Assembly (NCBI RefSeq): GCF_905372745.1
Contig: NZ_CAJPQR010000019.1
Coordinates: 1 to 36,420, forward strand
Source: an uncultured Campylobacter sp.
GTDB lineage: Bacteria > Campylobacterota > Campylobacteria > Campylobacterales > Campylobacteraceae
Length of the DNA: 36,420 bases
Direction of reading: 5' to 3'
In this document: piece after piece, positions 13,406 through 21,913 of the stretch
How the letters are laid out: each line of letters starts with the position of its first letter
How positions within the stretch are numbered: the stretch's first letter is position 1
Position numbers and translations under genes: made by a program
The notes under the pieces: generated by a model
Databases searched by the model: none
Told to the model about the DNA's origin: nothing
Seen by the model: only the letters and a program-made list of their open reading frames with translations

Positions 13406-15798
13406 TGGCGCAAAACGACGACGAAAACGTAGTAATCCTTGAAGATATAGACGAAGAGCAAAGCCCCGAGACAAGCTCCTTAGACGAACCGTATAATAGC
13501 CAAGAAGAAGGCCTTGTCTCGCTTGACGAGCTAGAACCCGTCGTCCAAGAAGAGCCGCCGCAAGAGGCGCAAGAAGAGACTAAAAAAGGCAAGAAAAAGC
13601 TTTTTATCATCGGCGGGGCTGCAGGTGCGTTAGTCATCGTCCTAGCCGTAGTCTTGTTTTTCGTTTTTAGAGGCGAGAAAAAGCCGCCGATAGACGAAAA
13701 ACAGATCGTAAAAGATATCGAGGAGCGCTACGAGTCGCAAAAATTCGGCAGCTCAAAGATCGACGACATGATCGCTAAGGCAAATTTACTCTACGAAAAG
13801 GGCAATAAATTTGAAGCGTTGAAAATCTACGAAAACATCGCCGTCTACAACCAAAGCCTCTCAAACTACAACCTAGGCGTATCGCAGATGAGGCAAGGTA
13901 AATTCGAAGACGCGCTAGAGAGCTTTAAAAAAGCGATCGCAAACGACGAAAACGTCGCCGTTAGCGCCATAAACGCCGCGGTTAGCTCGCTGGAGCTAAA
14001 AAACGAGCAAAATTTTAACTATTACATAAATCTCGCTAATTCGTTTTTGTACAAGGAAGCAGACTCTCCACTATACAATTACTACTACGCGCTAATAAAC
14101 TACTACAAAGGTCAATACGTCGAAGCTCTAGCGGCTCTCTCGCACGCCGAAAACGGCTACTACAAAGACCGCTACGACTACCTCGCGGCTAAAATTTTAA
14201 GCTTTATCGGCGACGATGCCGAAGCGATAAAAAAGCTCGAAGCGCAAAAGGAATTTGACGCAGACCTGGCGCTAGGCATGCTTTACGCAAGACTCGGGCA
14301 ATATGAAAAGGCCAGAAATAGGCTAAATTTAGCACTCAACAAGGGCGGCGACTCAAATAAAATAAACTCGATGATAGCCATCATCAACCTAAAAGACGGC
14401 AAATTTGAGGCCGCGACAAACGAAATAAAGGCCGTATTTCACGAGGATCCGCTGTTTTTAAACGCAAATTTCCCTATAAAAACGATACTAAATCCCGAGC
14501 TTTTTGACGTAAATTTGGCTCAGGCGCACTTTAGAAACGACCTGTTTTTCGATAAAACCAAGCGCTACGAGACGCTGTTTTACTTCGCGCCTTATAAGGT
14601 TTTTGACCCGAACCAAACGATAAACTACATAAGAAAAGGCGGCGTGAGCCTATTTTTGGACGATGCAAGCGCAGCGGGTAACTATCTAAACGCTAGCGGC
14701 GCGCTCTCAAAGGTAAATTTAGAGCTCTCATCAGCCATCGCAAACGCCCTAAACTACAAGCTAAAGCAGGCCAACGCGCAGTTTGCCTCGCTCATCTCGC
14801 TATATCCCGAGCACTCGGTCTTACACTACGACCTAGCGCTTAGCTATGCACAGCTGGGCAACTTTAGCATGGCGGCAAAGCACTTTATCATGAGCTACCA
14901 TCTAGACCCAACGAACCACCTAGCGGGCGTGCTGGGCGCTATCGCAAACGACATAAACGCAGTGGATAATACCAAACTACTGCAAGAAATTTCAGAAAAT
15001 CTCGACCACGACTCTAGCTCGAAAGACGCGCCCGTTAGCCAGGCTCTGATGGCGCTCATAGCAAATAATAGCGGCGCTTTAATGCGCTGGCTGGAGGAAG
15101 AAAAAGAAGAGACCGCGCTAAATTTAGCCTTTGACGCGATAATCGCAAAGATGACCGACAGGGGCGAGGAGTTTGCTAAAAAGACGCAAATTTTAAAAGC
15201 CAAGCTACCTGAAGATATCGTGGCGAACATCCTTGATTTTATCGCAAACTATAAAGATGAAGGCATCAAAAAATATGTCGAGCAGATTCAAATTTACTTC
15301 CACGACAAACGGCTAAACGACGCGGCGTTTTATCACGGCGCAAACATCATCAAAGAACAATACATCAAGCTTTTGCAAATCTCGGGCCTACTAAACTACG
15401 AACGCCAGAAGTTAAAAGCGCTACTAAAACAAGACGCTAATAACGCCGACTTGCTCCAGACGCTAGCTTATATCGATATTTTTACGAACGATTTTGAGGA
15501 GAGCTACCAGATCTACAACCGCATAATCGACGAGTTTAAGATAAACGACGCGGACACGCTGTTTTTAGCAGCCGTTGCCGCCATCGGCTCAAACCATCCG
15601 CAAAACGCAACCGCGCTTTTGGAGCTATCTAAGCTCACCGATCCAAACGCGATGGAAAGCCGCGTAGCGCTCGGGTACCTATATCAAGAGATCGATAATA
15701 TCGAAGCCGCGACGATACAATACGGGCTGATAAAAGATCCGAATTTTAAAAGCAAATTCGTTGATTTTATGATTGATTACGAGAAGCTGAAAAAGTAG
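13405..15798 (+). CDS. pflB: Flagellar motor scaffold PflB-like TPR protein
   Basis: The protein has 797 residues. The first 60 are very acidic and cytoplasmic. One transmembrane helix follows (about 66-88, LFIIGGAAGALVIVLAVVLF), then a long periplasmic part of helical TPR-like repeats (ANLLYEKGNKFEALKIYENIA, LSNYNLGVSQMRQGKFEDALESF and later copies). The size, topology and position right after serS match C. jejuni Cj0390 (PflB). I recall PflB as part of the disk structure of the Campylobacter motor and needed for stator recruitment and motility. The start is GTG 13405. The assignment rests on synteny and architecture more than on residue identity. Confidence 0.78.
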   Translation: MAQNDDENVVILEDIDEEQSPETSSLDEPYNSQEEGLVSLDELEPVVQEEPPQEAQEETKKGKKKLFIIGGAAGALVIVLAVVLFFVFRGEKKPPIDEKQIVKDIEERYESQKFGSSKIDDMIAKANLLYEKGNKFEALKIYENIAVYNQSLSNYNLGVSQMRQGKFEDALESFKKAIANDENVAVSAINAAVSSLELKNEQNFNYYINLANSFLYKEADSPLYNYYYALINYYKGQYVEALAALSHAENGYYKDRYDYLAAKILSFIGDDAEAIKKLEAQKEFDADLALGMLYARLGQYEKARNRLNLALNKGGDSNKINSMIAIINLKDGKFEAATNEIKAVFHEDPLFLNANFPIKTILNPELFDVNLAQAHFRNDLFFDKTKRYETLFYFAPYKVFDPNQTINYIRKGGVSLFLDDASAAGNYLNASGALSKVNLELSSAIANALNYKLKQANAQFASLISLYPEHSVLHYDLALSYAQLGNFSMAAKHFIMSYHLDPTNHLAGVLGAIANDINAVDNTKLLQEISENLDHDSSSKDAPVSQALMALIANNSGALMRWLEEEKEETALNLAFDAIIAKMTDRGEEFAKKTQILKAKLPEDIVANILDFIANYKDEGIKKYVEQIQIYFHDKRLNDAAFYHGANIIKEQYIKLLQISGLLNYERQKLKALLKQDANNADLLQTLAYIDIFTNDFEESYQIYNRIIDEFKINDADTLFLAAVAAIGSNHPQNATALLELSKLTDPNAMESRVALGYLYQEIDNIEAATIQYGLIKDPNFKSKFVDFMIDYEKLKK

Positions 15799-15806
15799 TT
15801 TTATGT

Positions 15807-15842
15807 GGGCGATATGGCGATAAATTCGTCGCAAAGTCGCCC
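15807..15842 (+). terminator. Probable terminator after pflB
   Basis: GGGCGA (15807-15812) pairs with TCGCCC (15837-15842), with an inner GCGA/TCGC stem, 9 bases after the pflB stop. It is followed by AAATAATTTTT. This fits a rho-independent terminator with an imperfect T tract. Confidence 0.55.
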
Positions 15843-16001
15843 AAATAATTTTTATGGATTAATAGCGTAAAAGCGAAGCGGCTTTGTCAAATCTGACGAG
15901 AAGCAAAAATAACTCACCTCGTCAAATTTACTCGACCTGCTCCGCTTTAAACCGCCGCGAATTTACAAAAGCACGGCACTAAGCCGCGCCCAGGTCAAAT
16001 T

Positions 16002-16700
16002 TTACTTATCCTCAAGCACCTTTTCGCGCCACTTCGAGCTTGATTTTTTATCCATCGCCATATCTTTAGACATCTCGGCCGCAGCCTCAAAGTTTTTCTG
16101 CACGCCTTCGCTATTATTTTGATATTTAACGGCATTTGAACGCTGTATGCCGATGCTCTCGGCCTCGCTAGCCGCATCGATATTCGCTCCCAAAAATATA
16201 AACTCCCAGTCGTATTTTTCCTGCTTATCGCTTATCATTTTTTTGATCTGCGCCTTTGAGTACTCCTTGCTCGAGTTTTCTTGACCGTCGGTGATGATGA
16301 CGAAAAGCACGGCCCTGTTTTTAGCGTAGATATCCTCGACTTTTGAGATTTTATTTATCGTTTCGCCGACTGCGTCTAGCAGCGCGGTATTGCCGCTAGC
16401 GACATAGTCCTTGCTCGTTAGCTTCTCGACCTTTTTGATATCGGCTCTATCGTGCAGGGTCTTAAAATGCGTATCAAAAAGCACCGTAGTTACCTTTGCG
16501 TCCACGCCGGCTTCTTTTTGTTTGTCGATCATGGAGTTAAAGCCGCCGATCGTATCACTCTCAAGCCCGCTCATAGAGCCTGATTTATCTAAGATAAGCA
16601 CCATCTCAAGCTGTTTTGGTTCTGATTTTTGCGGCGCTTCCTCGCTTTTAGCAAACGCAAACGCCCCGATAATCATCAACAAAAACGCGATTTTTTTCAT
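16002..16700 (-). CDS. Secreted von Willebrand factor A domain protein
   Basis: The protein has 232 residues. It starts at ATG 16700 with an exact AGGAG site; a longer frame to 16814 is rejected because it lacks an RBS and hides the signal peptide. The N-terminus MKKIAFLLMIIGAFAFA is a Sec signal peptide, so the product is periplasmic or secreted. The vWA domain spans about 30-215 with an intact metal-ion-dependent adhesion site: DKSGSMSG, the Thr in SGNTALLDA and the Asp in IITDGQEN. The following GFNSMIDKQKE is common in bacterial stand-alone vWA proteins. No anchor is present. Binding partner and role are unknown. It has its own promoter (16728-16733) and is convergent with pflB. Confidence 0.8.
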   Translation of the reverse strand: MKKIAFLLMIIGAFAFAKSEEAPQKSEPKQLEMVLILDKSGSMSGLESDTIGGFNSMIDKQKEAGVDAKVTTVLFDTHFKTLHDRADIKKVEKLTSKDYVASGNTALLDAVGETINKISKVEDIYAKNRAVLFVIITDGQENSSKEYSKAQIKKMISDKQEKYDWEFIFLGANIDAASEAESIGIQRSNAVKYQNNSEGVQKNFEAAAEMSKDMAMDKKSSSKWREKVLEDK

Positions 16701-16727
16701 ATTTTCTCCTTTGAAAAATTTGGCTTG

Positions 16728-16733
16728 ATTATA
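16728..16733 (-). promoter_or_regulatory. Extended -10 promoter of vWA gene
   Basis: The minus strand reads TTTGCTATAATC, a perfect TGnTATAAT extended -10, 28 bases before the vWA start. Confidence 0.62.
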
Positions 16734-16857
16734 GCAAATTTTAAAGGCGTGACGGTAAATGCGAGGGAGCTTAAATTTGAGTTTTGTATTTTTGTTTACC
16801 CAAAACCCGGTCAAATTTACTTCAAAATTTACGGCCGAATTTAAAGGCTAAATTTAG

Positions 16858-16889
16858 AAATTTAAGGCCCGAATCCGAGCCTTAAATTT
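16858..16889 (-). terminator. Probable terminator after leuA
   Basis: AAATTTAAGGC (16858-16868) and GCCTTAAATTT (16879-16889) form an 11-bp perfect stem with a 10-base loop, 30 bases past the leuA stop on the minus strand. T-rich sequence follows. Confidence 0.55.
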
Positions 16890-16919
16890 GCTAAGTGACG
16901 CGGTCAAATCGCTTAAATT

Positions 16920-18437
16920 TTACTTTGTAGCGCTTATTTTAACGTAGCTGTTTAGCGCGCCTACATACGCTTTGGCGCTCGCCGTCATCGTGTCGATATC
17001 AAGTCCGTGTCCGATGACGGTTTTGCCGTTAAATTCGACCTTTACTACTACGTTTGCCAGCGCGTCTTTGCCTTGCGAAACGGCGTTTACCTTATAGTCT
17101 TTTAGTACGCCGTTTATGCCGCTTAGACGGTCGATGACTTTAAATATTGCGTCTGCCGTACCGTTGCCAAGCGCCGCATCGCTCTTGATCTCGTCTGCGT
17201 GACGAAGCGTGATCGCCGCGCTGCTTAGGCCTTTGTTGCAGCTGCTTTGCGTGAGCGTCAAGAACTCGAAAACTTCGGGGATCTTGATGATCTCGCTAGT
17301 TACCAGCGCGCGCAAATCGTCGTCAAATATCTCTTTTTTCTTATCCGCTAGCGCCTTAAATTTCTCAAACGCCTCGTTTAGCGCGCTATCTTCGAGCTCA
17401 AAACCAAGGCTTACTAGCTTATCTTTAAAGGCGTGGCGACCCGAGTGTTTGCCTAGTATCAGCGAGTTTTTATCCAGTCCGATGCTCTCGGCGCTGATGA
17501 TTTCGTAGGTTTCTTTATGTTTTAACACGCCGTCTTGGTGGATGCCGCTTTCATGAGCGAAGGCGTTTTTGCCGACGATGGCTTTGTTTGGCTGCGGCTC
17601 GATGCCGATGATACCCGCTAGTAGGCGCGAGCTGGGATAAATTTCTTTATAAACTATGTCCGTGTAAAGCGGCGCGAATACGTCGCTGCGCGTCTTTATC
17701 GCCATCACAATCTCTTCAAGCGCGGCATTTCCGGCACGCTCGCCGATGCCGTTTAGCGTGCACTCTACCTGCCTGGCGCCCACTTTTATCGCAGCTAGCG
17801 AGTTTGCCGTAGCTAGGCCTAGGTCGTTGTGATTATGCACGGAAACGACTGCGCGACCGTTTATAAATTTAACCATTTCTCCTATGCGAGCGGTAATCTC
17901 CTCGGGATATAGATACCCCACGGTGTCTGGGATGTTGATCGTTTTTGCTCCGGCGTTTATAGCGGCGTCGCAAATTTCTTTTAAAAAGCTCATCTCGCTC
18001 CTGCATGCGTCCTCGCAGCTAAACTCAACGTCCTCGCAGAAGGTTTTAGCGTATTCCACGGCTCGCACGGCGCGTCTGATTACTTCGTCGGGAGACATTT
18101 TTAGCTTAAACTCCATATGGATCGGGCTTGTGGCGATAAAGGTGTGGATGCGCCTATTTTTTGCCGGAGCGATAGCCTCTCCCGCAGCCTTTATATCGCC
18201 GTCTACGGCGCGGGCGAGCGAACAGATAGAGGCGTTTGAGGCTTGTTTAGCGATCTGATGTATCGCGTCGAAATCGCCCCTGCTAGCCGCCGCAAAGCCG
18301 ACCTCCATGACGTCTACATTTAGGCGCTCTAGCTGGCGCGCGATACGGATTTTCTCCTCGGTATTCATCGATGCGCCGGGACTTTGCTCGCCGTCGCGAA
18401 GCGTAGTGTCAAATATTATAATTTTATTTTCGTTCAT
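16920..18437 (-). CDS. leuA: 2-isopropylmalate synthase
   Basis: LeuA condenses 2-oxoisovalerate with acetyl-CoA, the first committed step of leucine synthesis. The 505-residue protein has the TIM-barrel catalytic domain: FDTTLRDGEQSPG at 9-21 with the metal-binding Asp10 and catalytic Arg14, VSVHNHNDLGLA with metal His residues, and NGIGERAGNAALEE. The regulatory LeuA dimer domain follows at about 380-505, the site of leucine feedback. The usual GFPASSPGDFE signature reads GFAAASRGDFD here, a mild change. ATG 18437 follows AAAGGA. It is last in the cheY-prmA-ftsH-psd-pssA operon and lies 70 bases behind a Leu-rich leader peptide, so leucine supply probably controls its expression. Confidence 0.94.
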   Translation of the reverse strand: MNENKIIIFDTTLRDGEQSPGASMNTEEKIRIARQLERLNVDVMEVGFAAASRGDFDAIHQIAKQASNASICSLARAVDGDIKAAGEAIAPAKNRRIHTFIATSPIHMEFKLKMSPDEVIRRAVRAVEYAKTFCEDVEFSCEDACRSEMSFLKEICDAAINAGAKTINIPDTVGYLYPEEITARIGEMVKFINGRAVVSVHNHNDLGLATANSLAAIKVGARQVECTLNGIGERAGNAALEEIVMAIKTRSDVFAPLYTDIVYKEIYPSSRLLAGIIGIEPQPNKAIVGKNAFAHESGIHQDGVLKHKETYEIISAESIGLDKNSLILGKHSGRHAFKDKLVSLGFELEDSALNEAFEKFKALADKKKEIFDDDLRALVTSEIIKIPEVFEFLTLTQSSCNKGLSSAAITLRHADEIKSDAALGNGTADAIFKVIDRLSGINGVLKDYKVNAVSQGKDALANVVVKVEFNGKTVIGHGLDIDTMTASAKAYVGALNSYVKISATK

Positions 18438-18502
18438 TTCTTATCCTTTTTTATAGTTTTAGTTTGTGCGGTTAAATTTGATTATTATGGTGTGAAAGAG
18501 TC

Positions 18503-18517
18503 GCTGCCTAACGCAGC
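18503..18517 (-). promoter_or_regulatory. Hairpin at end of leucine leader peptide
   Basis: On the minus strand GCTGC (18517-18513) pairs with GCAGC (18507-18503) around loop GTTAG. The left arm overlaps the last leucine codons and the right arm begins just after the leader stop. A ribosome stalled on the Leu codons would keep it open. No T tract follows, so it is not a standard terminator by itself. Confidence 0.5.
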
Positions 18518-18564
18518 AGCAGAAGTAGGGAGAAAAATGCGTTTAATTTAGCATTACCGTTCAT
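18508..18564 (-). CDS. Leucine leader peptide upstream of leuA
   Basis: This is an 18-codon frame on the minus strand: MNGNAKLNAFFSLLLLLR then TAG. Five consecutive leucine codons (CTA CTT CTG CTG CTG, 18528-18514) sit just before the stop, 70 bases before leuA. Its ATG overlaps the pssA stop (ATGA), and a Shine-Dalgarno GGAGAG lies 4-9 bases upstream. This is the layout of an amino-acid attenuator: when Leu-tRNA is scarce the ribosome stalls in the run and changes the downstream RNA. The RNA between the leader and leuA is C-containing and almost free of G, so a Rho-dependent mechanism is plausible. I believe leader peptides before leuA have been reported in C. jejuni but cannot confirm that here. 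Confidence 0.8.
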   Translation of the reverse strand: MNGNAKLNAFFSLLLLLR

Positions 18565-19340
18565 TCGCTCTCCTTTTGAATTTTTTTGTTTTTAAATCTC
18601 ATAAAAACGTATCTGATTATACCGTAAGAAACATAAACGCTCATTAAAGTCGTAACCGCTTCGATAGGGCAAACGTAAATAGCCGAAAACGCAACCGTAA
18701 GTCCGACCAAGATGCGCAAAAAATCAGCCCTTTTAAGATCTACTTTTTTAAAGCTCGGGTAGCGGATATTGCTCACCATCAAGACCGAAAGCAAAATTTG
18801 CAAAAACATCAAAAACCACTCGGCGCTTCTTGTAAAGTCGTATTCTAAGCTTAGCCCGACCCAAAATGCCGAAACAATCGCGGCCGTAGGTATCGGAAGG
18901 CCGATAAAAACGGACGGCTCGTAAGTGCCCGTCATTACGTTAAACCGTGCAAGTCTAATAGCGCCAAAAACCACGAACAGCGCGGCTACTAGCGACCCCA
19001 AACGCCCGAAGCTATGCCCGACCGTAAAGTAAAAAAGCATCGCCGGCGCAACGCCGAAAGCTATGACATCTGCAAGACTATCAAACTCTACGCCAAATTT
19101 TGACGTAGTTTTAGTTAGTCTCGCTACGCGTCCGTCAAGTCCGTCCAAAAATAGCGATAAAACTATGTAAATAATAGCTTTGAAAAAATAGCCGTTAGCT
19201 TCATCGTCTAGCCCTGCGCTAGCCGCGATATAGCCGCGCACGGAAGCGATAATGCTGATAATACCCAAAAACGCCGAAGCCGCCGTGAATAAATTTGGCA
19301 AAATGTACATTAACTGAAGTTTATTCTGATTGTCTTGCAT
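18561..19340 (-). CDS. pssA: CDP-diacylglycerol-serine O-phosphatidyltransferase
   Basis: PssA makes phosphatidylserine from CDP-diacylglycerol and serine in the inner membrane. The 259-residue protein has several transmembrane helices and an exact CDP-alcohol phosphotransferase motif: D66, D69-G70, A73-R74, G83, D87 and D91 (in DGLDGRVARLTK and GVEFDSLAD). I start at ATG 19340, which follows GAGGAAA by a good distance; an ATG at 19352 would add four residues. It overlaps psd by 20 bases, and its stop overlaps the leucine leader start. Psd next to PssA suggests the phosphatidylethanolamine route, but see the note on psd. Confidence 0.92.
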   Translation of the reverse strand: MQDNQNKLQLMYILPNLFTAASAFLGIISIIASVRGYIAASAGLDDEANGYFFKAIIYIVLSLFLDGLDGRVARLTKTTSKFGVEFDSLADVIAFGVAPAMLFYFTVGHSFGRLGSLVAALFVVFGAIRLARFNVMTGTYEPSVFIGLPIPTAAIVSAFWVGLSLEYDFTRSAEWFLMFLQILLSVLMVSNIRYPSFKKVDLKRADFLRILVGLTVAFSAIYVCPIEAVTTLMSVYVSYGIIRYVFMRFKNKKIQKESE

Positions 19341-19965
19341 CTTTTTCCTCATAGCTAAAAAAACCTAAAATGCCCGCGCTTGCGACATTTTCGCCTACGC
19401 TGACGCTTATTCGAGTATTTGCGGGTAGTATCAAAATCACCTCGCCGCTACTTAAAAAGCCAAATCTCCTGCCCGCTTTTAGTCGGCTAAAATTTTCAAA
19501 AGAAATGCCTTTGCTAAGAGGCCCTGCGATGATGCGGATCGCAAATTTATTATTTGAGTTTTTACAGACGAACAAGGCTCGCTCGTTTAAATTTTTAGAA
19601 GCTTCCATAGCATTACACAAAAACAGTCCGTGCCTTTGTTTGGCCTCTAAAAGCTCCATATCGCAAGGAGCTCTGAGCGCACCCGGGTCAAACACGCCCT
19701 TACGGATAGTTATGGCTACGCACTGCGTGTCAAAATAGTAAATTTTATCTATACTTTTTATCTTACCGTCGATCGGGCTAAGTACGGCGTATGCATCGTC
19801 GCTGCCTAGCGCTCGCTCCGGGTTTCTAAACCAAAATACGCAAAGCGCAAAGAGTGCGAAAAATAAAATTTGACATACACCCAAAATCAGCGCAAGTAAA
19901 AGCAAAAGCCCTAAAACGAAAACGTATTTGTAGCCCTGTTTTGCGATTAGCCCGACGTTTTGCAT
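19321..19965 (-). CDS. psd: Phosphatidylserine decarboxylase-related membrane protein
   Basis: The protein has 214 residues of the short, PSD-related family. An N-terminal hydrophobic hairpin lies at about 14-45, followed by FRNPER, the conserved SPIDGKI (63-69), GVFDPGALRAP (90-100) and RRFGFLSSGEVILILP (166-181). True short-form decarboxylases have FDVHVNRAP and RFGSR at the last two places. Here the His of the triad is Gly95, and no Gly-Ser dipeptide is available for self-cleavage to the pyruvoyl form (Ser172-Ser173-Gly174 instead). The protein may be inactive, may cleave at Ser-Ser, or may have another role. Its place between ftsH and pssA is conserved as I recall it in C. jejuni. The gene symbol is by family. 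Confidence 0.75.
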   Translation of the reverse strand: MQNVGLIAKQGYKYVFVLGLLLLLALILGVCQILFFALFALCVFWFRNPERALGSDDAYAVLSPIDGKIKSIDKIYYFDTQCVAITIRKGVFDPGALRAPCDMELLEAKQRHGLFLCNAMEASKNLNERALFVCKNSNNKFAIRIIAGPLSKGISFENFSRLKAGRRFGFLSSGEVILILPANTRISVSVGENVASAGILGFFSYEEKDARQSE

Positions 19966-19969
19966 ATCT

Positions 19970-21895
19970 TTACGCTTGTTCCTCTTTGTCTTCTAAATTT
20001 ACGAGCCTACTAGGCAGACCGCGCTCTTTTTCGTAGTTTGCGATGATCTCTCTAACCTTTGCGCCCTCGATGGTTTCCTCTTCGTAAAGCGCCTCAACCA
20101 TCTTTTCTATCGCGTCGCCGTAGGTTCGCAGCGTCTCAAGCACATGTTTATAGCGCTCATCAAGCGTGGTTTTGATAAATTCATCCACTTTTTCCGCCGT
20201 CTTGTCGCTATAGTCCCTATCAGCCTGACCGCCGGCCAGGAAAGTACTGCGACGCTTTTCAAGCACCATAAGTCCTGCGATATCGCTCATGCCGTATATC
20301 GAGATCATCGAGCGAAGTATATCGGTCGCTCGCTCTAGGTCGTTGCCCGCGCCGGTTGAAATCTCTTTTATAAAGACCTCTTCCGCCGCGCGTCCAGCCA
20401 GAAGTACGTCCACTTCGGCCATCAGCTCGTGACGCTGCATCATAAATTTATTCTCTTCAGGCGTGTGAAGCGTGTATCCAAGCGCCGCAAGCCCGCGCGG
20501 TATGATTGATACCTTGGTGACTCTGTTTGCGCCTTTGGTGGTTTCGGCTATGAGCGCGTGTCCGCTCTCGTGATAGGCCACGATGCGTTTTTCTTTCGGA
20601 TTTATGCGGCGAGATTTTTTCTCAAGACCCGCGATCGCACGCTCGACGGCCTCGAGTAAGTCCGCCTGCTCGACCTTGCCTTTTTCTTTTCTACCCGCTA
20701 GTAGCGCGGCTTCGTTTATGATGTTTGCCAGATCCGCACCCGCAAGGCCCGCCGTCATGCGCGCGATATCCTCGATACTAACGCTATGATCAAGCTTGAT
20801 ATCTTTCATGTGCACGCGTAAAATTTCGATCCTACCTTTAAAATCGGGCTTATCGACGAGCACCTGTCTATCAAATCTGCCCGGCCTTAAAAGCGCAGCG
20901 TCAAGCACCTCCGGACGGTTCGTCGCGGCAAGCACGATAACGGGCGATGCATCCGAGCTAAAGCCGTCCATCTCGGCCAAAAGCTGGTTTAGCGTCTGCT
21001 CGCGCTCGTCGTTTCCGCCGATCATGCCGCTAGCTGCGCGGCTCTTGCCGATGGCGTCGATCTCGTCTATAAAGACGATCGCCGGAGCTTCTTTTTTTGC
21101 ATTTTCAAAAAGATCCCTCACGCGGCTAGCGCCCACGCCGACGAACATCTCTATAAAGCTCGATCCCGAAACCGAGAAAAACGGCACGTCCGCTTCGCCC
21201 GCAACGGCCTTTGCCAGCAATGTTTTACCCGTACCAGGAGGCCCCACCAAAAGCACGCCTTTTGGGATTTTAGCGCCCAAATTTATATACCTATCCGGAT
21301 GCTTTAGAAAATCCACAATCTCTTTAACTTCTTCTTTTGCTTCCTGCACGCCAGCCACGTCGGCAAATTTAACCTTCGGTTTTTCCGAGTTTACGAGCTT
21401 TTTGGAGCTTCCCATTCCAAGGATTCCGCTACCCATGTTTCGCTGCATACGGCTAGCCAAAAACATCCAAATTCCAAAGAAAATAAAAATAGGAAGCACC
21501 CACGAGAAAATCATCTCGGTAAACCAATTCGTCTCGCTATAGGCTCCGTAAGGGATCTTTTGCTCCTCTAAAAGAGGAACCAAAGTAGGGTCGCCCACCC
21601 TCTTTGCCGTATAGACCGCACCGCCGTTATCCACGGCTTTTATCGAGGTTTCAGAGATGCCGACCTTTGCGACTTGTTTATTTTTTATCATCTCTTTTAT
21701 ATCAGAATACGATAAATTTTTAGCAGTTACCGCGCTTTGTCCGGTTATCGGCATACCGTCTACGTCGCCGTTTAGCCCCTTAAACACTAGCACGACGACT
21801 ACTGCGAAAATCGCGAAAATCATAATCGGATTTTTATTAAAAAAGCCGTTTCCGCCGTTATTTAAATTTTTATCATCGTTTTTTCTGTTATCCAT
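19970..21895 (-). CDS. ftsH: ATP-dependent zinc metalloprotease FtsH
   Basis: FtsH is a membrane-anchored AAA+ protease that removes misfolded membrane proteins and short-lived regulators. The 641-residue protein has two N-terminal helices (about 24-38 and 128-147) flanking a periplasmic domain. The AAA module follows, with Walker A GPPGTGKT (218-225), Walker B IVFIDEIDA, pore loop FVGVG and the second region of homology (ATNRPEVLDAALLRPGRFDR). The zinc site HESGH is at 442-446 and the third ligand region at GNDLERATD. Everything needed for activity is present. It begins 18 bases after prmA and ends 4 bases before the psd start. Confidence 0.97.
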   Translation of the reverse strand: MDNRKNDDKNLNNGGNGFFNKNPIMIFAIFAVVVVLVFKGLNGDVDGMPITGQSAVTAKNLSYSDIKEMIKNKQVAKVGISETSIKAVDNGGAVYTAKRVGDPTLVPLLEEQKIPYGAYSETNWFTEMIFSWVLPIFIFFGIWMFLASRMQRNMGSGILGMGSSKKLVNSEKPKVKFADVAGVQEAKEEVKEIVDFLKHPDRYINLGAKIPKGVLLVGPPGTGKTLLAKAVAGEADVPFFSVSGSSFIEMFVGVGASRVRDLFENAKKEAPAIVFIDEIDAIGKSRAASGMIGGNDEREQTLNQLLAEMDGFSSDASPVIVLAATNRPEVLDAALLRPGRFDRQVLVDKPDFKGRIEILRVHMKDIKLDHSVSIEDIARMTAGLAGADLANIINEAALLAGRKEKGKVEQADLLEAVERAIAGLEKKSRRINPKEKRIVAYHESGHALIAETTKGANRVTKVSIIPRGLAALGYTLHTPEENKFMMQRHELMAEVDVLLAGRAAEEVFIKEISTGAGNDLERATDILRSMISIYGMSDIAGLMVLEKRRSTFLAGGQADRDYSDKTAEKVDEFIKTTLDERYKHVLETLRTYGDAIEKMVEALYEEETIEGAKVREIIANYEKERGLPSRLVNLEDKEEQA

Positions 21896-21913
21896 TATGT
21901 TCCTTAAATTATT

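Noticed and set aside
16701..16814. Upstream extension of the vWA protein
   Set aside because: It lacks an RBS, crosses the extended -10 promoter and would bury the signal peptide.
20796..21542. Long plus-strand frame opposite ftsH
   Set aside because: It is the antisense shadow of a highly conserved AAA protease gene; Ser/Pro-rich composition is typical of such shadows.
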